DNA from: Turneriella sp942492915
Lineage (GTDB): Bacteria > Spirochaetota > Leptospiria > Turneriellales > Turneriellaceae
Assembly: GCA_942492915.1 (NCBI GenBank)
Contig: OW818662.1
Span: 3,782,001-3,846,000, forward strand
Reading direction: 5' to 3'
Length of the DNA stretch: 64,000 nt
Positions 23,742 through 31,507 of this stretch are shown here, one piece after another. Each line of letters begins with the position of its first letter. Within the stretch, counting starts at the first letter, position 1. The position numbers and the translations under genes are program-made. The notes under the pieces were generated by a model, which made no database searches, was not told where the DNA came from, and saw only the letters and a program-made list of their open reading frames with translations.

Positions 23742-24705
23742 GTTTCAGCACGTGCGCATAACCGTGCGCGAGCGGGGCAGAGGCGAACACGCCTCGCTGT
23801 TTCAGCAGTCGATGCATCTGGGGCAGCCGGTATGAAGGTACTGCCATGAGAAAATGGTGTTCCAGGTGGTAGTTGACGTGATGCGGCGCAAACGTCAGGC
23901 GCTCCCAAAAACTCACTTCTGTGGTGCGCGTGTTCTGCAGCATGTTGCTGACGCGCGCGACCATGCCGTGCTCTGCGATCGACCGCACACGCGTAAAAAA
24001 CTGAAAAGTGGTGAAACCAGCAGCCAGCCACAGCAGGTAGAGCCACGCATGCCCGGTCAGCCAAAGCAGCGTTACCATGAGGGCGTTTGTCAGCGCGAAC
24101 GGCGCGAGCCTTTTCGTGACGAAGATAATCCACTCTGGTATGGAACGCTTTGCTTTCGGCAGCATGACCACCCTGCCACTGAGGTCATATTTGATAATGC
24201 CAAGCAGCATCGCGATGAGCCCGAGGTAAAGGCGCGGCGCTGATCGGCCGGTGAGGTCTCTAAGCAGCCAACGGCGCAGGCTTTTGCGCGATATGGGGTA
24301 GTTGCGCGTCAGAATGATGTCGGGGTCACCTTTTACGCCCTGGTAGTCCTGCCCTGTGTATTTGTGGTGTTGCAGGTGGTACTGGCGGTAGCCCTCGAGA
24401 TCGAGCAGAACGGGCGCGGCGGCGAGCCATTTGCCCGCAAACTCATTCAGCCAGCGGGTCTTGAAGAGCGCGTGGTGCGAGGCGTCGTGCACGAGAATCG
24501 AAAGCGCGAGGTGCCTGTTGCCGAGCAATACAACTGCAAGCAGAAGCGGAAAGATAAGCGACGGCGCGTGCGGCCAGAGTGCGACGGCGGCGAACGCGCC
24601 TGCGATCAGACCCCAGCTGGTGAGCACTTCAAGGCAGCCCCTCAGATCAGATTTTTTCAGCAATGCTGCGAGTTCGACCTCGTTGAGAATTTCTTTGGGT
24701 TTCAT
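23722..24705 (-). CDS. Membrane fatty acid desaturase
   Basis: A 327-residue integral membrane di-iron desaturase. The three His boxes are HDASHH (73-78), HLQHH (110-114) and HLEHH (about 275), with about four hydrophobic segments between them. The spacing fits acyl-lipid or acyl-CoA desaturases. ATG 24705 is preceded by AGGAG 8 bases upstream; the frame extends further but without a ribosome-binding site. It is divergent from the hydroxyacyl-CoA dehydrogenase gene and coupled to a TetR gene. It is a different subfamily from the DEGS1-like desaturase at 38121-39119. Confidence 0.9.
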   Translation of the reverse strand: MKPKEILNEVELAALLKKSDLRGCLEVLTSWGLIAGAFAAVALWPHAPSLIFPLLLAVVLLGNRHLALSILVHDASHHALFKTRWLNEFAGKWLAAAPVLLDLEGYRQYHLQHHKYTGQDYQGVKGDPDIILTRNYPISRKSLRRWLLRDLTGRSAPRLYLGLIAMLLGIIKYDLSGRVVMLPKAKRSIPEWIIFVTKRLAPFALTNALMVTLLWLTGHAWLYLLWLAAGFTTFQFFTRVRSIAEHGMVARVSNMLQNTRTTEVSFWERLTFAPHHVNYHLEHHFLMAVPSYRLPQMHRLLKQRGVFASAPLAHGYAHVLKLATTRA

Positions 24706-24733
24706 CAGACATGCTCCTTGTTGAAATTTACTG

Positions 24734-24747
24734 ACCGATCGTTCGGT
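24734..24747. promoter_or_regulatory. Candidate TetR operator of the desaturase operon
   Basis: ACCGA (24734-24738) and TCGGT (24743-24747) are complementary around TCGT. The site is 29 bases upstream of the desaturase start, in the 189-base divergent region with the dehydrogenase gene. Operators of the ACCGA-N4-TCGGT kind are common for TetR proteins. I see nothing else clear in this gap. Confidence 0.5.
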
Positions 24748-24894
24748 TGGTTTCAATTCGCCTTATGCCGGGTCAATCGCTTGTCGGTGTTACCTGTCAA
24801 TTTGCGCGTGTCGCCGCGACAGACCCTCTTGCTGTGTCGCATGGTTCCACAAAGCTCACCGCAAGCAGCGGTTAGAGATTCTTCCCCGCCTTCA

Positions 24895-25764
24895 ATGCCG
24901 TTGCAGAAGATTCTCATTGCAGGTGGGGGCGCGATGGGCGCCGGCATTGGCTACATTTATGCCCGCGCCTACCCCGAGGCGCAGGTTGATGTCATGGACA
25001 CCAACGAAAAAGTACGCGCGCAGGCAGCCGAAAATTTTGAAAAGTGGGCCAGTAAAGACAAAGAGCGCGATGATAAAGCCGGCAAGCCCGTCGTTTCGCT
25101 TGAAGGCCGACTCAACTTGCTCGGCGGGTTCGGCAAAGCACAGCTGCAATATGACCTGATGCTTGAGGCGGTCACAGAAAATATCGAACTTAAGAAGAAG
25201 ATTTTTGCAGAATTTGATCTGCGCGCACACGACAATTCGCTCTTTGCGAGCAATACTTCGTCGCTGTCAATCACGGCGCTCTCTGCTGCGGTGAATGCGA
25301 AACGGCAGGGGCACGTCGTCGGACTGCACTTTTTTAATCCACCAAGGGTCATGAAGTTGCTCGAAATCATCACGACCGAGGCAACAGAACCCTCGGCGCT
25401 CGCTCTCGCCCGTGACATGGCGCTCAGGCTCGACAAGACGCCCGTCGTGTGCAAAGACGCGCCGGGTTTTATCACATCGCGCCTCGGCATTGTGCTGATG
25501 AATGAGGCGATTTTCGCGCTGCAAGAGGGGCTGATGTCTGCCGAAGATATCGACACCTCAATGAAGCTCGGCTATAATTTTCCGATGGGGCCTTTACAGC
25601 TCGCCGATTTCATCGGGCTCGACGTTGTGTTTGCGGTCACGCAGACCCTGTACGAAAATTACCAGGACCCAAAGTACCGCCCGTGTATGCTGTTGCGCAA
25701 AAAAGTCGAAGCCGGACACCTTGGGCAAAAGAGCGGCCGCGGCTTCTATGTGTACGGGGCGTAG
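24895..25764 (+). CDS. 3-hydroxyacyl-CoA dehydrogenase, Hbd/PaaH type
   Basis: A 289-residue NAD(P)-dependent enzyme oxidising 3-hydroxyacyl-CoA or reducing acetoacetyl-CoA. The N-terminal nucleotide motif is GGGAMGAGI; the catalytic His region is VVGLHFFNPPRVMKLLEI with the matching Glu, and SNTSSLSI binds substrate. CKDAPGFITSRLG and LADFIGLDV mark the C-terminal dimer domain. The size equals single-domain Hbd, without an enoyl-CoA hydratase fusion. ATG 24895 was chosen; an in-frame ATG at 24841 adds 18 residues. An unknown gene and a symporter follow closely. Confidence 0.92.
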   Translation: MPLQKILIAGGGAMGAGIGYIYARAYPEAQVDVMDTNEKVRAQAAENFEKWASKDKERDDKAGKPVVSLEGRLNLLGGFGKAQLQYDLMLEAVTENIELKKKIFAEFDLRAHDNSLFASNTSSLSITALSAAVNAKRQGHVVGLHFFNPPRVMKLLEIITTEATEPSALALARDMALRLDKTPVVCKDAPGFITSRLGIVLMNEAIFALQEGLMSAEDIDTSMKLGYNFPMGPLQLADFIGLDVVFAVTQTLYENYQDPKYRPCMLLRKKVEAGHLGQKSGRGFYVYGA

Positions 25765-25767
25765 AGT

Positions 25768-26262
25768 ATGCCTTCAGCTTCCATAACCGACGCTGATGCG
25801 CTGATCGCCGCCTTTAAGGCTTACGAAACTCAAGAACTCGAAGCGCTTTTCTGTGGCCAAGATGCGTCGATTAGACTCGAGGCAGGCAATTACAAAGGTA
25901 CGTGGCTCAGGCGAATAGAACACGAGGGTTCGTATAAACCGTTTAATTTCGTTTCTCAATGGCTGCTCTTTGAGGTCATTCCGTTTGGCATCCGTTTTTA
26001 TGGCGACGATACGGGCATCTGGTATTTTTTTAACCCTTCGCTGGCTGCAGGGGAATTCATTCTACGGGAAGAGAAATCTCGCTGGCGCGACACGACGGCA
26101 TTGACTCTGAACTATGAACGCGCAAACCTTCCCGGGCCGGTGCGCGCAATTTTATACGATGAAATCAAACCGCTCAGCAACCTGCATGCAATTGGCCTCG
26201 GCGGTTTTAACGAACCTGCCGGGCAAGGTGATAATTTCTACTTTCTCTTGACCCGATGCTGA
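25768..26262 (+). CDS. Unknown soluble protein
   Basis: A 164-residue protein with no signal peptide, no membrane helix and no motif I recognise. It has alternating aromatic-rich strands (FNFVSQWLLFEVIPFGIRFYGDDTGIWYFFNP) in the middle and a FNEPAGQGDNFYFLLTRC end, suggesting a small alpha/beta fold. It starts 3 bases after the dehydrogenase stop and overlaps the start of the symporter gene by 7 bases, so all three genes are probably one transcript. Confidence 0.65.
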   Translation: MPSASITDADALIAAFKAYETQELEALFCGQDASIRLEAGNYKGTWLRRIEHEGSYKPFNFVSQWLLFEVIPFGIRFYGDDTGIWYFFNPSLAAGEFILREEKSRWRDTTALTLNYERANLPGPVRAILYDEIKPLSNLHAIGLGGFNEPAGQGDNFYFLLTRC

Positions 26263-27677
26263 TTGCGGGCGTGATTTCTTATTTGCTGGTGACGGTGCTC
26301 ATTGGCGTTTACGCATCACGCCGGGTCAAAAACGGAAACGACTTTGCCCTCGCGGGAAAGAACTTGCCCTTTTTTATGGCAACATCGACTGTGTTTGCGA
26401 CATGGTTCGGATCTGAAACAATTTTGGCCTCTTCGGCAAATTTTGTCCGTGACGGATTCTATGGGGTTATCGAAGAGCCTTTCGGCGCCGCATTGTGTCT
26501 GGTGCTCGTCGGGTTTTTCTTCGCGCGAAAGCTTTATGCGATGAATTTAACGACGTTCAGCGATTTCTACCGTTTGCGTTTTGGCGTAACTGCCGAAATT
26601 GTATCTTCACTGCTGCTTTCATTTTCGTATATCAGCTGGGTAGCTGCACAGTTTCTCGCGCTCGGTATAGTGTTTCATACCATCACCGGCCTTTCACTGG
26701 AAACGTCAGTTGTGGTCATGGCCGCCCTCGTGACGCTCTACACGACGCTCGGGGGAATGTGGGCTGTGTCAATGACCGATACATTGCAAATGACAATCAT
26801 TGTTCTTGGGCTCGGCGCAGTGTTCTATCTGCTCGCAGACCAGGCCGGCGGATTGACCGCAGTTATCGACAAAGCGCCACCGCAGCATTTTTCTCTGCTG
26901 CCGCCCGGTAAGATCAACTGGTTGCACTACATATCGCTCTGGTGCATTCTGGGTTTGGGTTCGATTCCCGGGCAAGACGTCTTTCAACGCATCATGGCTT
27001 CGCGCAGCGCGACCATCGCGATGACCTCATCGGTTGTCGCAGGTATACTATACATCACCGTCGCAATGATTCCGCTTTTTCTCGGTCTGATTGCAATAGC
27101 ACTGCTGGCACCGGGTGAGTTGCCGAAAGACATGCAGTTTCTCTTGCCCCAATTGATGCTCGCAAGAACGCCGGTTTGGGTGCAGATAATCTTCTTTGGC
27201 GCGCTGATTTCGGCAATTCTTAGCACGGCCAGTGGAGCCTTGCTCGCACCTTCTGTGCTCGTGAGTGAGAATCTGCTGCGCAAAATTGTGCGGAATCCCG
27301 AAAAAGCACTCTTGTTGGCGCGGGTTTGTACGGTCGCGATCGCGCTTTGGGCACTACAGATGGCACTGGCGCACCGCCATATACACGGTCTGGTAACAGA
27401 ATCGTCGTCGATCGGGTTGGTCGCGCTGCTGGTGCCATTTCTTGCGGGGTTCTATTTGCAGCAATCGCCGCATTATCTTGCGGTCTTGAGTATGTCTGGC
27501 GGGTTTATTTCGTGGAAACTGTGCGAGATTATGGGCAAGAATTCGGCCTTCAGTAACGAAGAATATCCTTATGTTTTTGTGGGTCTTGGAGTGAGTGCCC
27601 TGCCTTATGTGCTTTATGGTTTGTTTCGCGGCGCAATGACTTCATTTAAGGCAGCGAAGCGGGCTGTTGCCCAATAG
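26256..27677 (+). CDS. Sodium:solute symporter (SSS family)
   Basis: A 473-residue transporter with about 12-13 hydrophobic helices. N-terminal features of the SSS/LeuT-fold family are visible: GVYASRRVKNGNDFALAGKNLPF, then ATWFGSETILASSANFVRDG, and the Na-site region SASGALLAPSVLVSENLLRKI. It takes up an organic solute with sodium; the solute cannot be told. The first ATG overlaps the upstream stop (ATGCTGA). Together with the dehydrogenase it might serve uptake and oxidation of a short hydroxy acid, which is only a guess from context. Confidence 0.88.
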   Translation: MLIAGVISYLLVTVLIGVYASRRVKNGNDFALAGKNLPFFMATSTVFATWFGSETILASSANFVRDGFYGVIEEPFGAALCLVLVGFFFARKLYAMNLTTFSDFYRLRFGVTAEIVSSLLLSFSYISWVAAQFLALGIVFHTITGLSLETSVVVMAALVTLYTTLGGMWAVSMTDTLQMTIIVLGLGAVFYLLADQAGGLTAVIDKAPPQHFSLLPPGKINWLHYISLWCILGLGSIPGQDVFQRIMASRSATIAMTSSVVAGILYITVAMIPLFLGLIAIALLAPGELPKDMQFLLPQLMLARTPVWVQIIFFGALISAILSTASGALLAPSVLVSENLLRKIVRNPEKALLLARVCTVAIALWALQMALAHRHIHGLVTESSSIGLVALLVPFLAGFYLQQSPHYLAVLSMSGGFISWKLCEIMGKNSAFSNEEYPYVFVGLGVSALPYVLYGLFRGAMTSFKAAKRAVAQ

Positions 27678-27687
27678 AACCCTGCCT

Positions 27688-28215
27688 TCAGAAAAAATTC
27701 ATCATGTACCAGCGGTCGCCGCGCTTGCGCAGCACCAGGTTTGCCATGACTCCCATCGGGGGTCGATCTTTGAAGTCGAGCCTCACCTCGCATTCGCTCG
27801 CCGAATAATAGAACAGACCAAGGCGTATTTCACCCGCTTCGCCGAATACCTTGCGGTAGCTGCGAATCGAATCACCGGGCGAGTTCTTTTTCCAGTATGC
27901 ATCGTCCCAAAGTACCCGGTACAGCATCGATTGCGGATCTTCGAGCGCCTGGCCGACCTGCGCATACGTTGCAAATGCCTTGGCATCGATGATCGCGCCT
28001 TCTTGCGGATGCACGTTGCGTATCAGCTTCGCGGCGTTCTTTTCGTAGATTGCGAGAACGATATCGCTGACCGTCGCCGAGATTCGCGTATTCTCACTTG
28101 CGGCGAGCAATTCGTCGGGCGCACCTACAAAAAAATAGCCTTGCAGTGCAAATGTTGGTGCGCGGGTGCAGCCGGTCATTGCCATCGCGACGGCGAACAG
28201 TTGATATTTCTTCAA
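27688..28215 (-). CDS. Putative lipoprotein of unknown function
   Basis: A 175-residue exported protein. The leader KKYQLFAVAMAMTGC ends in a lipobox-like MTGC (C16). The mature part has mixed helix and strand with DDAYWKKNSPGDS and a final RKRGDRWYMMNFF strand resembling SnoaL/NTF2-type folds, without certainty. The start is TTG 28215, overlapping the upstream stop (TTGA), with AGGTG upstream. It is the last gene of a four-gene coupled unit and is convergent with the symporter. Confidence 0.7.
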   Translation of the reverse strand: MKKYQLFAVAMAMTGCTRAPTFALQGYFFVGAPDELLAASENTRISATVSDIVLAIYEKNAAKLIRNVHPQEGAIIDAKAFATYAQVGQALEDPQSMLYRVLWDDAYWKKNSPGDSIRSYRKVFGEAGEIRLGLFYYSASECEVRLDFKDRPPMGVMANLVLRKRGDRWYMMNFF

Positions 28216-29663
28216 GGTTGCACCTGCTCAAGCACTGCGGCGAGTGCGTTGGGGTTTTGCAGCGTGATGCGCGGCGCCCTTAATATCTGCGTATAACCAG
28301 CGCGCGCGCAGTGTTGCGCCAACCACGACGGCGCGGTTGCGCTCGCACCTGCGATACGAATTTTGTCAAACTGCAACGGTGGTATCACCCCGGCGGGAAA
28401 GACCGCGAGTGACCGCAGTTCTGTAGATTGGGGCAAACTTACGAGATTTGGCCGGCCTGCGATATCAAGCAGGGTTGTCGCGGATCGTTTCGGCAGCGCA
28501 TCGATCGCTTTGAGTGCCGAGCGTTGGCTGAAAAATGAGGCCCCAGGGTACCTTGCCCTCATTTTCTTTTGCAGGCGGTTGAGAATCTTGTCTGCGTTTG
28601 CTTCATCTTCGCGCGCATAGTGAAAGTATAAATTCATACCAAAATGAATGTCGATCGAACCGGGCAAATTCTGTTCACCGCCTAGAGTGATTCGGCGCGC
28701 CGAGGTCAGCCGTTGCACGGTGTCCCGAAGTACGTGCAGATGCGCTGGAATTTCGATCCACTGGTTGTCTCCCGGCAGGCGTGTAAAATCTTCGCTGAGC
28801 AGCGGCAGATACCGGTCACGGCCAGGTGCGAGCAGAACGGTGTGCAATCCCCCTGAGTGTCGAACGAGCGCAGCGAGCTCAGATTTGAAGCTGCCGTCGG
28901 TAACTGCATAATTCTGTTCGGCATTGGCCGACAGCCATGTATTTTTTCGGCGGCCCGAATAGATGACAATGTTCTCGAAGTCTGCGTCGAGATGGCCGAC
29001 TATGCGCGCAAATTCGTCGTCGGCAAAGGGCCTGAGGCTTGTGGCCTGCATATTCACGTAGCTGAGATTCTTTGCGGCTTTTACGATGCACTTCTGCAGG
29101 TCATTGCGAAACGATGAAGGTTTTTGCAGATTTTCTGTCAGCACAGGGGGGGGCTCGGGCAGCGCCAGCAATGGAAATACGAACTGGTTCTCGGTATCGG
29201 CATCGATAACGATTGTCTCACCTGCACCAGAGGCGCTGAGAATTTGCGCCAGAAAAAGCGAAAAGGACGCCGCTTGCATGCCTGCAATTTCGCTGGTAAC
29301 CTGATATACCCGGGCCTGCGACAGCCCGGGCACCAGATTTAATCTTAGGGCCCGCGCCTGGTGCATATACGAGCGGTAGAGCGAACGGTTCAGCGAGAGA
29401 AAGTTGGCAAAAGTCTCACTCTTGAGACTGACATGGCCTTCGATGCTCTGTTGCGCGAGTTTTCGCGTTTCGACGAATGGCAGAGCGCCTGATAGGCCTG
29501 TTACGCCGACAAGGTTCTCAAACCGCGCGTGAACGGCTTCTCCCGGCAAAGATTCTGTTTGCCAGGCAAGAGCTTTCAGCTCTTCTGCTTCAGAATAAAA
29601 AATACCAGAAAGCAGTTGCGAGAAGTCTTCAAGGCCGGTTTGAGCAGATTTGCCCACGATCAA
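28212..29663 (-). CDS. Unknown 483-residue protein of a four-gene unit
   Basis: I do not recognise this soluble protein. Residues about 140-170 (SASGAGETIVIDADTENQFVFPLLAL) look like a nucleotide-fold strand-loop-helix without a Walker A motif. A second half (from about 300) has ARRITLGGEQNLPGSIDIHFGMNLYFHY and RPNLVSLPQSTELRSLAVFPAG strands. There are no membrane helices or signal peptide. It starts with TTG (29663) in a TTGA overlap with the upstream TPR gene and ends in the same type of overlap with the lipoprotein gene, so its translation depends on its neighbours. Confidence 0.65.
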   Translation of the reverse strand: MIVGKSAQTGLEDFSQLLSGIFYSEAEELKALAWQTESLPGEAVHARFENLVGVTGLSGALPFVETRKLAQQSIEGHVSLKSETFANFLSLNRSLYRSYMHQARALRLNLVPGLSQARVYQVTSEIAGMQAASFSLFLAQILSASGAGETIVIDADTENQFVFPLLALPEPPPVLTENLQKPSSFRNDLQKCIVKAAKNLSYVNMQATSLRPFADDEFARIVGHLDADFENIVIYSGRRKNTWLSANAEQNYAVTDGSFKSELAALVRHSGGLHTVLLAPGRDRYLPLLSEDFTRLPGDNQWIEIPAHLHVLRDTVQRLTSARRITLGGEQNLPGSIDIHFGMNLYFHYAREDEANADKILNRLQKKMRARYPGASFFSQRSALKAIDALPKRSATTLLDIAGRPNLVSLPQSTELRSLAVFPAGVIPPLQFDKIRIAGASATAPSWLAQHCARAGYTQILRAPRITLQNPNALAAVLEQVQP

Positions 29664-31018
29664 ATGGCACGGAGCAGCGCAATGAGCTGCTTGCGGTCAT
29701 AGAGTTCAATCGGTCTCGATTGAATGAACGCATGCGCCTGACTCGAAAATTCAGAAGTGCTGATGCAGGCACCTTTGTTTGCGCCTTTGCTGCGCATCTC
29801 TTCGTGCAATTGGCGCACAGTGCGCTCAGGTACGAGGTCGGTTGTGCGCAGAATATAGATCAGGCGATTTGACTTCTTGCTGTTGCGGCGATTGCCTTCT
29901 TCTTCGGTGGCAAGAATATGCACTTCTGAATCATCGACAACATTCAGGTCAACCACTTTGAACGTGAGTGCTTCTACGATAGCCCGGGTCTGCGCTTCAA
30001 ACTTCCCGGGGGGGGCGATCATGAAGTCTTTAATGGTATCGTCGGTGCGAAACTCTTCGTACGCTTTCAGCTTTTCGGTGACGTCGCGAAACTTCGCGTT
30101 CACGTCGATGATTCTTTCCCAGTTCGCAATTGCAGTGTGAAAGTCACGCTTTCTCTCTGCGCAGGCAGCGATTGCGTAGCGAAGATTCAACTCAAGCTCA
30201 GAACCTTTCGGCGCAGTTAGCAGGCCTTTTTCGAGTTCTACCTGCGCGGTCGGCAGCTGGCCTTTTTCCATCAGGCTGAGGCCTTTCGCGAGCAGCGCAC
30301 GCCCTTTCAGGTTCTCGTCTTTGCTCGCCAGTTCAAATTCTTTGATCGCCCAATCGTAATCTTTCTGGTTCTTCAGGCACATACCCAGGTAATAATGCGC
30401 TGGGTGCAGGTTGCCGTTCAATTTTACCGCTTCAGTCAAAGCGAGCTTGGCATCGTTGATGTTGCCAAAATTGTATTCGATCGTCCCGATGTGGTGAAAT
30501 GAATCGGCGTGTGTCGGTTTCAGTTTTGCCGATTGTTTGAAATAAGGCAGTGCCTTATCGTTGAGTCCTGCGGTTTCAAACAGCACCCCGACCTGATAGA
30601 AGTTTTCATTGTTCGTGCCGTCGAGACGAGTCAATATCAGGTATTCTTTCTTGGCTTCGTCGTAGTTACGGTTCGTCATGTAGATCTTGGCGAGCCGCGA
30701 ACGCACTGCAGCTTCTTTAACCTGGCCGCCCCATTTGCCTATCTTGATCGTCTGGCGATATTCGTTAGCAGCCGACTGCAGGTCATTTTGCTTGTTGTAC
30801 GCCTCGCCGAGCAAGAAATGCAGATAAGGGTCGCGCTCATTCTCTTCGATCATTTTCGTCAGCCGGGTGATGGCGGGGCCTGTGTGGCCCTGTTTGATCA
30901 TCTCAGAAAGTTCTTCAACGCGTTTGGGCACGAGGTACGTACGTACTACGTAATATGCAAATATCCCAATTACCCCGATGATACCACCGAGAAGCAGTAC
31001 GCTTATCAGATCATCCAT
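29660..31018 (-). CDS. Membrane-anchored TPR protein with degenerate Mrr-like domain
   Basis: A 452-residue protein: one N-terminal membrane helix (about 5-28), then about seven tetratricopeptide repeats (about 40-320) for protein contacts, then a C-terminal domain (about 345-452). The last part has the shape of an Mrr-type restriction endonuclease fold: a helix with FEAQTRAIVEALTFKVV, strands with VHILATEE and RLIYILRTTD, then GACISTSEFSSQAHAFIQ and IELYDRKQLIALL. The usual catalytic Asp and QxK residues are not at the expected places, so nuclease activity is doubtful. It starts directly after the stop of a coiled-coil gene (TAAATG). Confidence 0.75.
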   Translation of the reverse strand: MDDLISVLLLGGIIGVIGIFAYYVVRTYLVPKRVEELSEMIKQGHTGPAITRLTKMIEENERDPYLHFLLGEAYNKQNDLQSAANEYRQTIKIGKWGGQVKEAAVRSRLAKIYMTNRNYDEAKKEYLILTRLDGTNNENFYQVGVLFETAGLNDKALPYFKQSAKLKPTHADSFHHIGTIEYNFGNINDAKLALTEAVKLNGNLHPAHYYLGMCLKNQKDYDWAIKEFELASKDENLKGRALLAKGLSLMEKGQLPTAQVELEKGLLTAPKGSELELNLRYAIAACAERKRDFHTAIANWERIIDVNAKFRDVTEKLKAYEEFRTDDTIKDFMIAPPGKFEAQTRAIVEALTFKVVDLNVVDDSEVHILATEEEGNRRNSKKSNRLIYILRTTDLVPERTVRQLHEEMRSKGANKGACISTSEFSSQAHAFIQSRPIELYDRKQLIALLRAI

Positions 31019-31402
31019 TTACTGGTTTAGCTTGCCGCCGGCGGCGATACGCTGCTCTTTGAGGCGTTTGTTCTCCATCTCAAGTTCTTTGATGCGTGTC
31101 ATGGCTTCGATGAGCTCGTCGCGGCTCATGCGCGACACACTTTCAGACGCCTCAACAGTCTGTTTGGCAGTTTTCAGCTCATCGACGGTGAGACCCGACA
31201 ATTTTTCAGTCGCGCGCTGTTCTTCGCGAACTTGAATCAGCTCGACACGACTGTATTCGATGATGCGCTCGTACATCGCGACCATCTGTTCGAGCTGCCC
31301 AATCTCTTCGTCATTGAGGCGAACGACTGTTTCGTATCCCCGCAGCGTCTGGCGCAGCGAGGCGTTTTCGCGTTTGAGTGTTTCGAGTTCCGCGTTATCC
31401 AT
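31019..31402 (-). CDS. Coiled-coil protein
   Basis: A 127-residue protein that is almost entirely predicted coiled coil: heptads run from about 4 to 65 (LETLKRENASLRQTLRGYE, DEEIGQLEQMVAMYE) and again from about 90 to 120. There is no signal peptide or membrane helix. It is the first gene of the unit that continues with the TPR/Mrr-like protein, so it may form a scaffold with it. Function unknown. Confidence 0.65.
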   Translation of the reverse strand: MDNAELETLKRENASLRQTLRGYETVVRLNDEEIGQLEQMVAMYERIIEYSRVELIQVREEQRATEKLSGLTVDELKTAKQTVEASESVSRMSRDELIEAMTRIKELEMENKRLKEQRIAAGGKLNQ

Positions 31403-31452
31403 GCCTTAAGTCTCGAAAGAGCAAAGTCAATCGGAGCGTCAAGTTTTACTTA

Positions 31453-31476
31453 GCAGTTTCATGAAAAGGAAACTGC
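31453..31476. repeat. Short inverted repeat between operon parts
   Basis: GCAGTTTC (31453-31460) and GAAACTGC (31469-31476) are exact complements around 8 bases. It lies in the 105-base gap between the glycosyltransferase stop and the coiled-coil start and could be a weak terminator or attenuator; no T-run follows on the minus strand. Confidence 0.4.
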
Positions 31477-31507
31477 AGGCAGGCATGGGGATATTTTCCC
31501 GAGCCTG

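Noticed and set aside
24364..24894. N-terminal extension of the hydroxyacyl-CoA dehydrogenase
   Set aside because: The extra residues overlap the desaturase gene in antisense, and the enzyme's normal start is at 24895.
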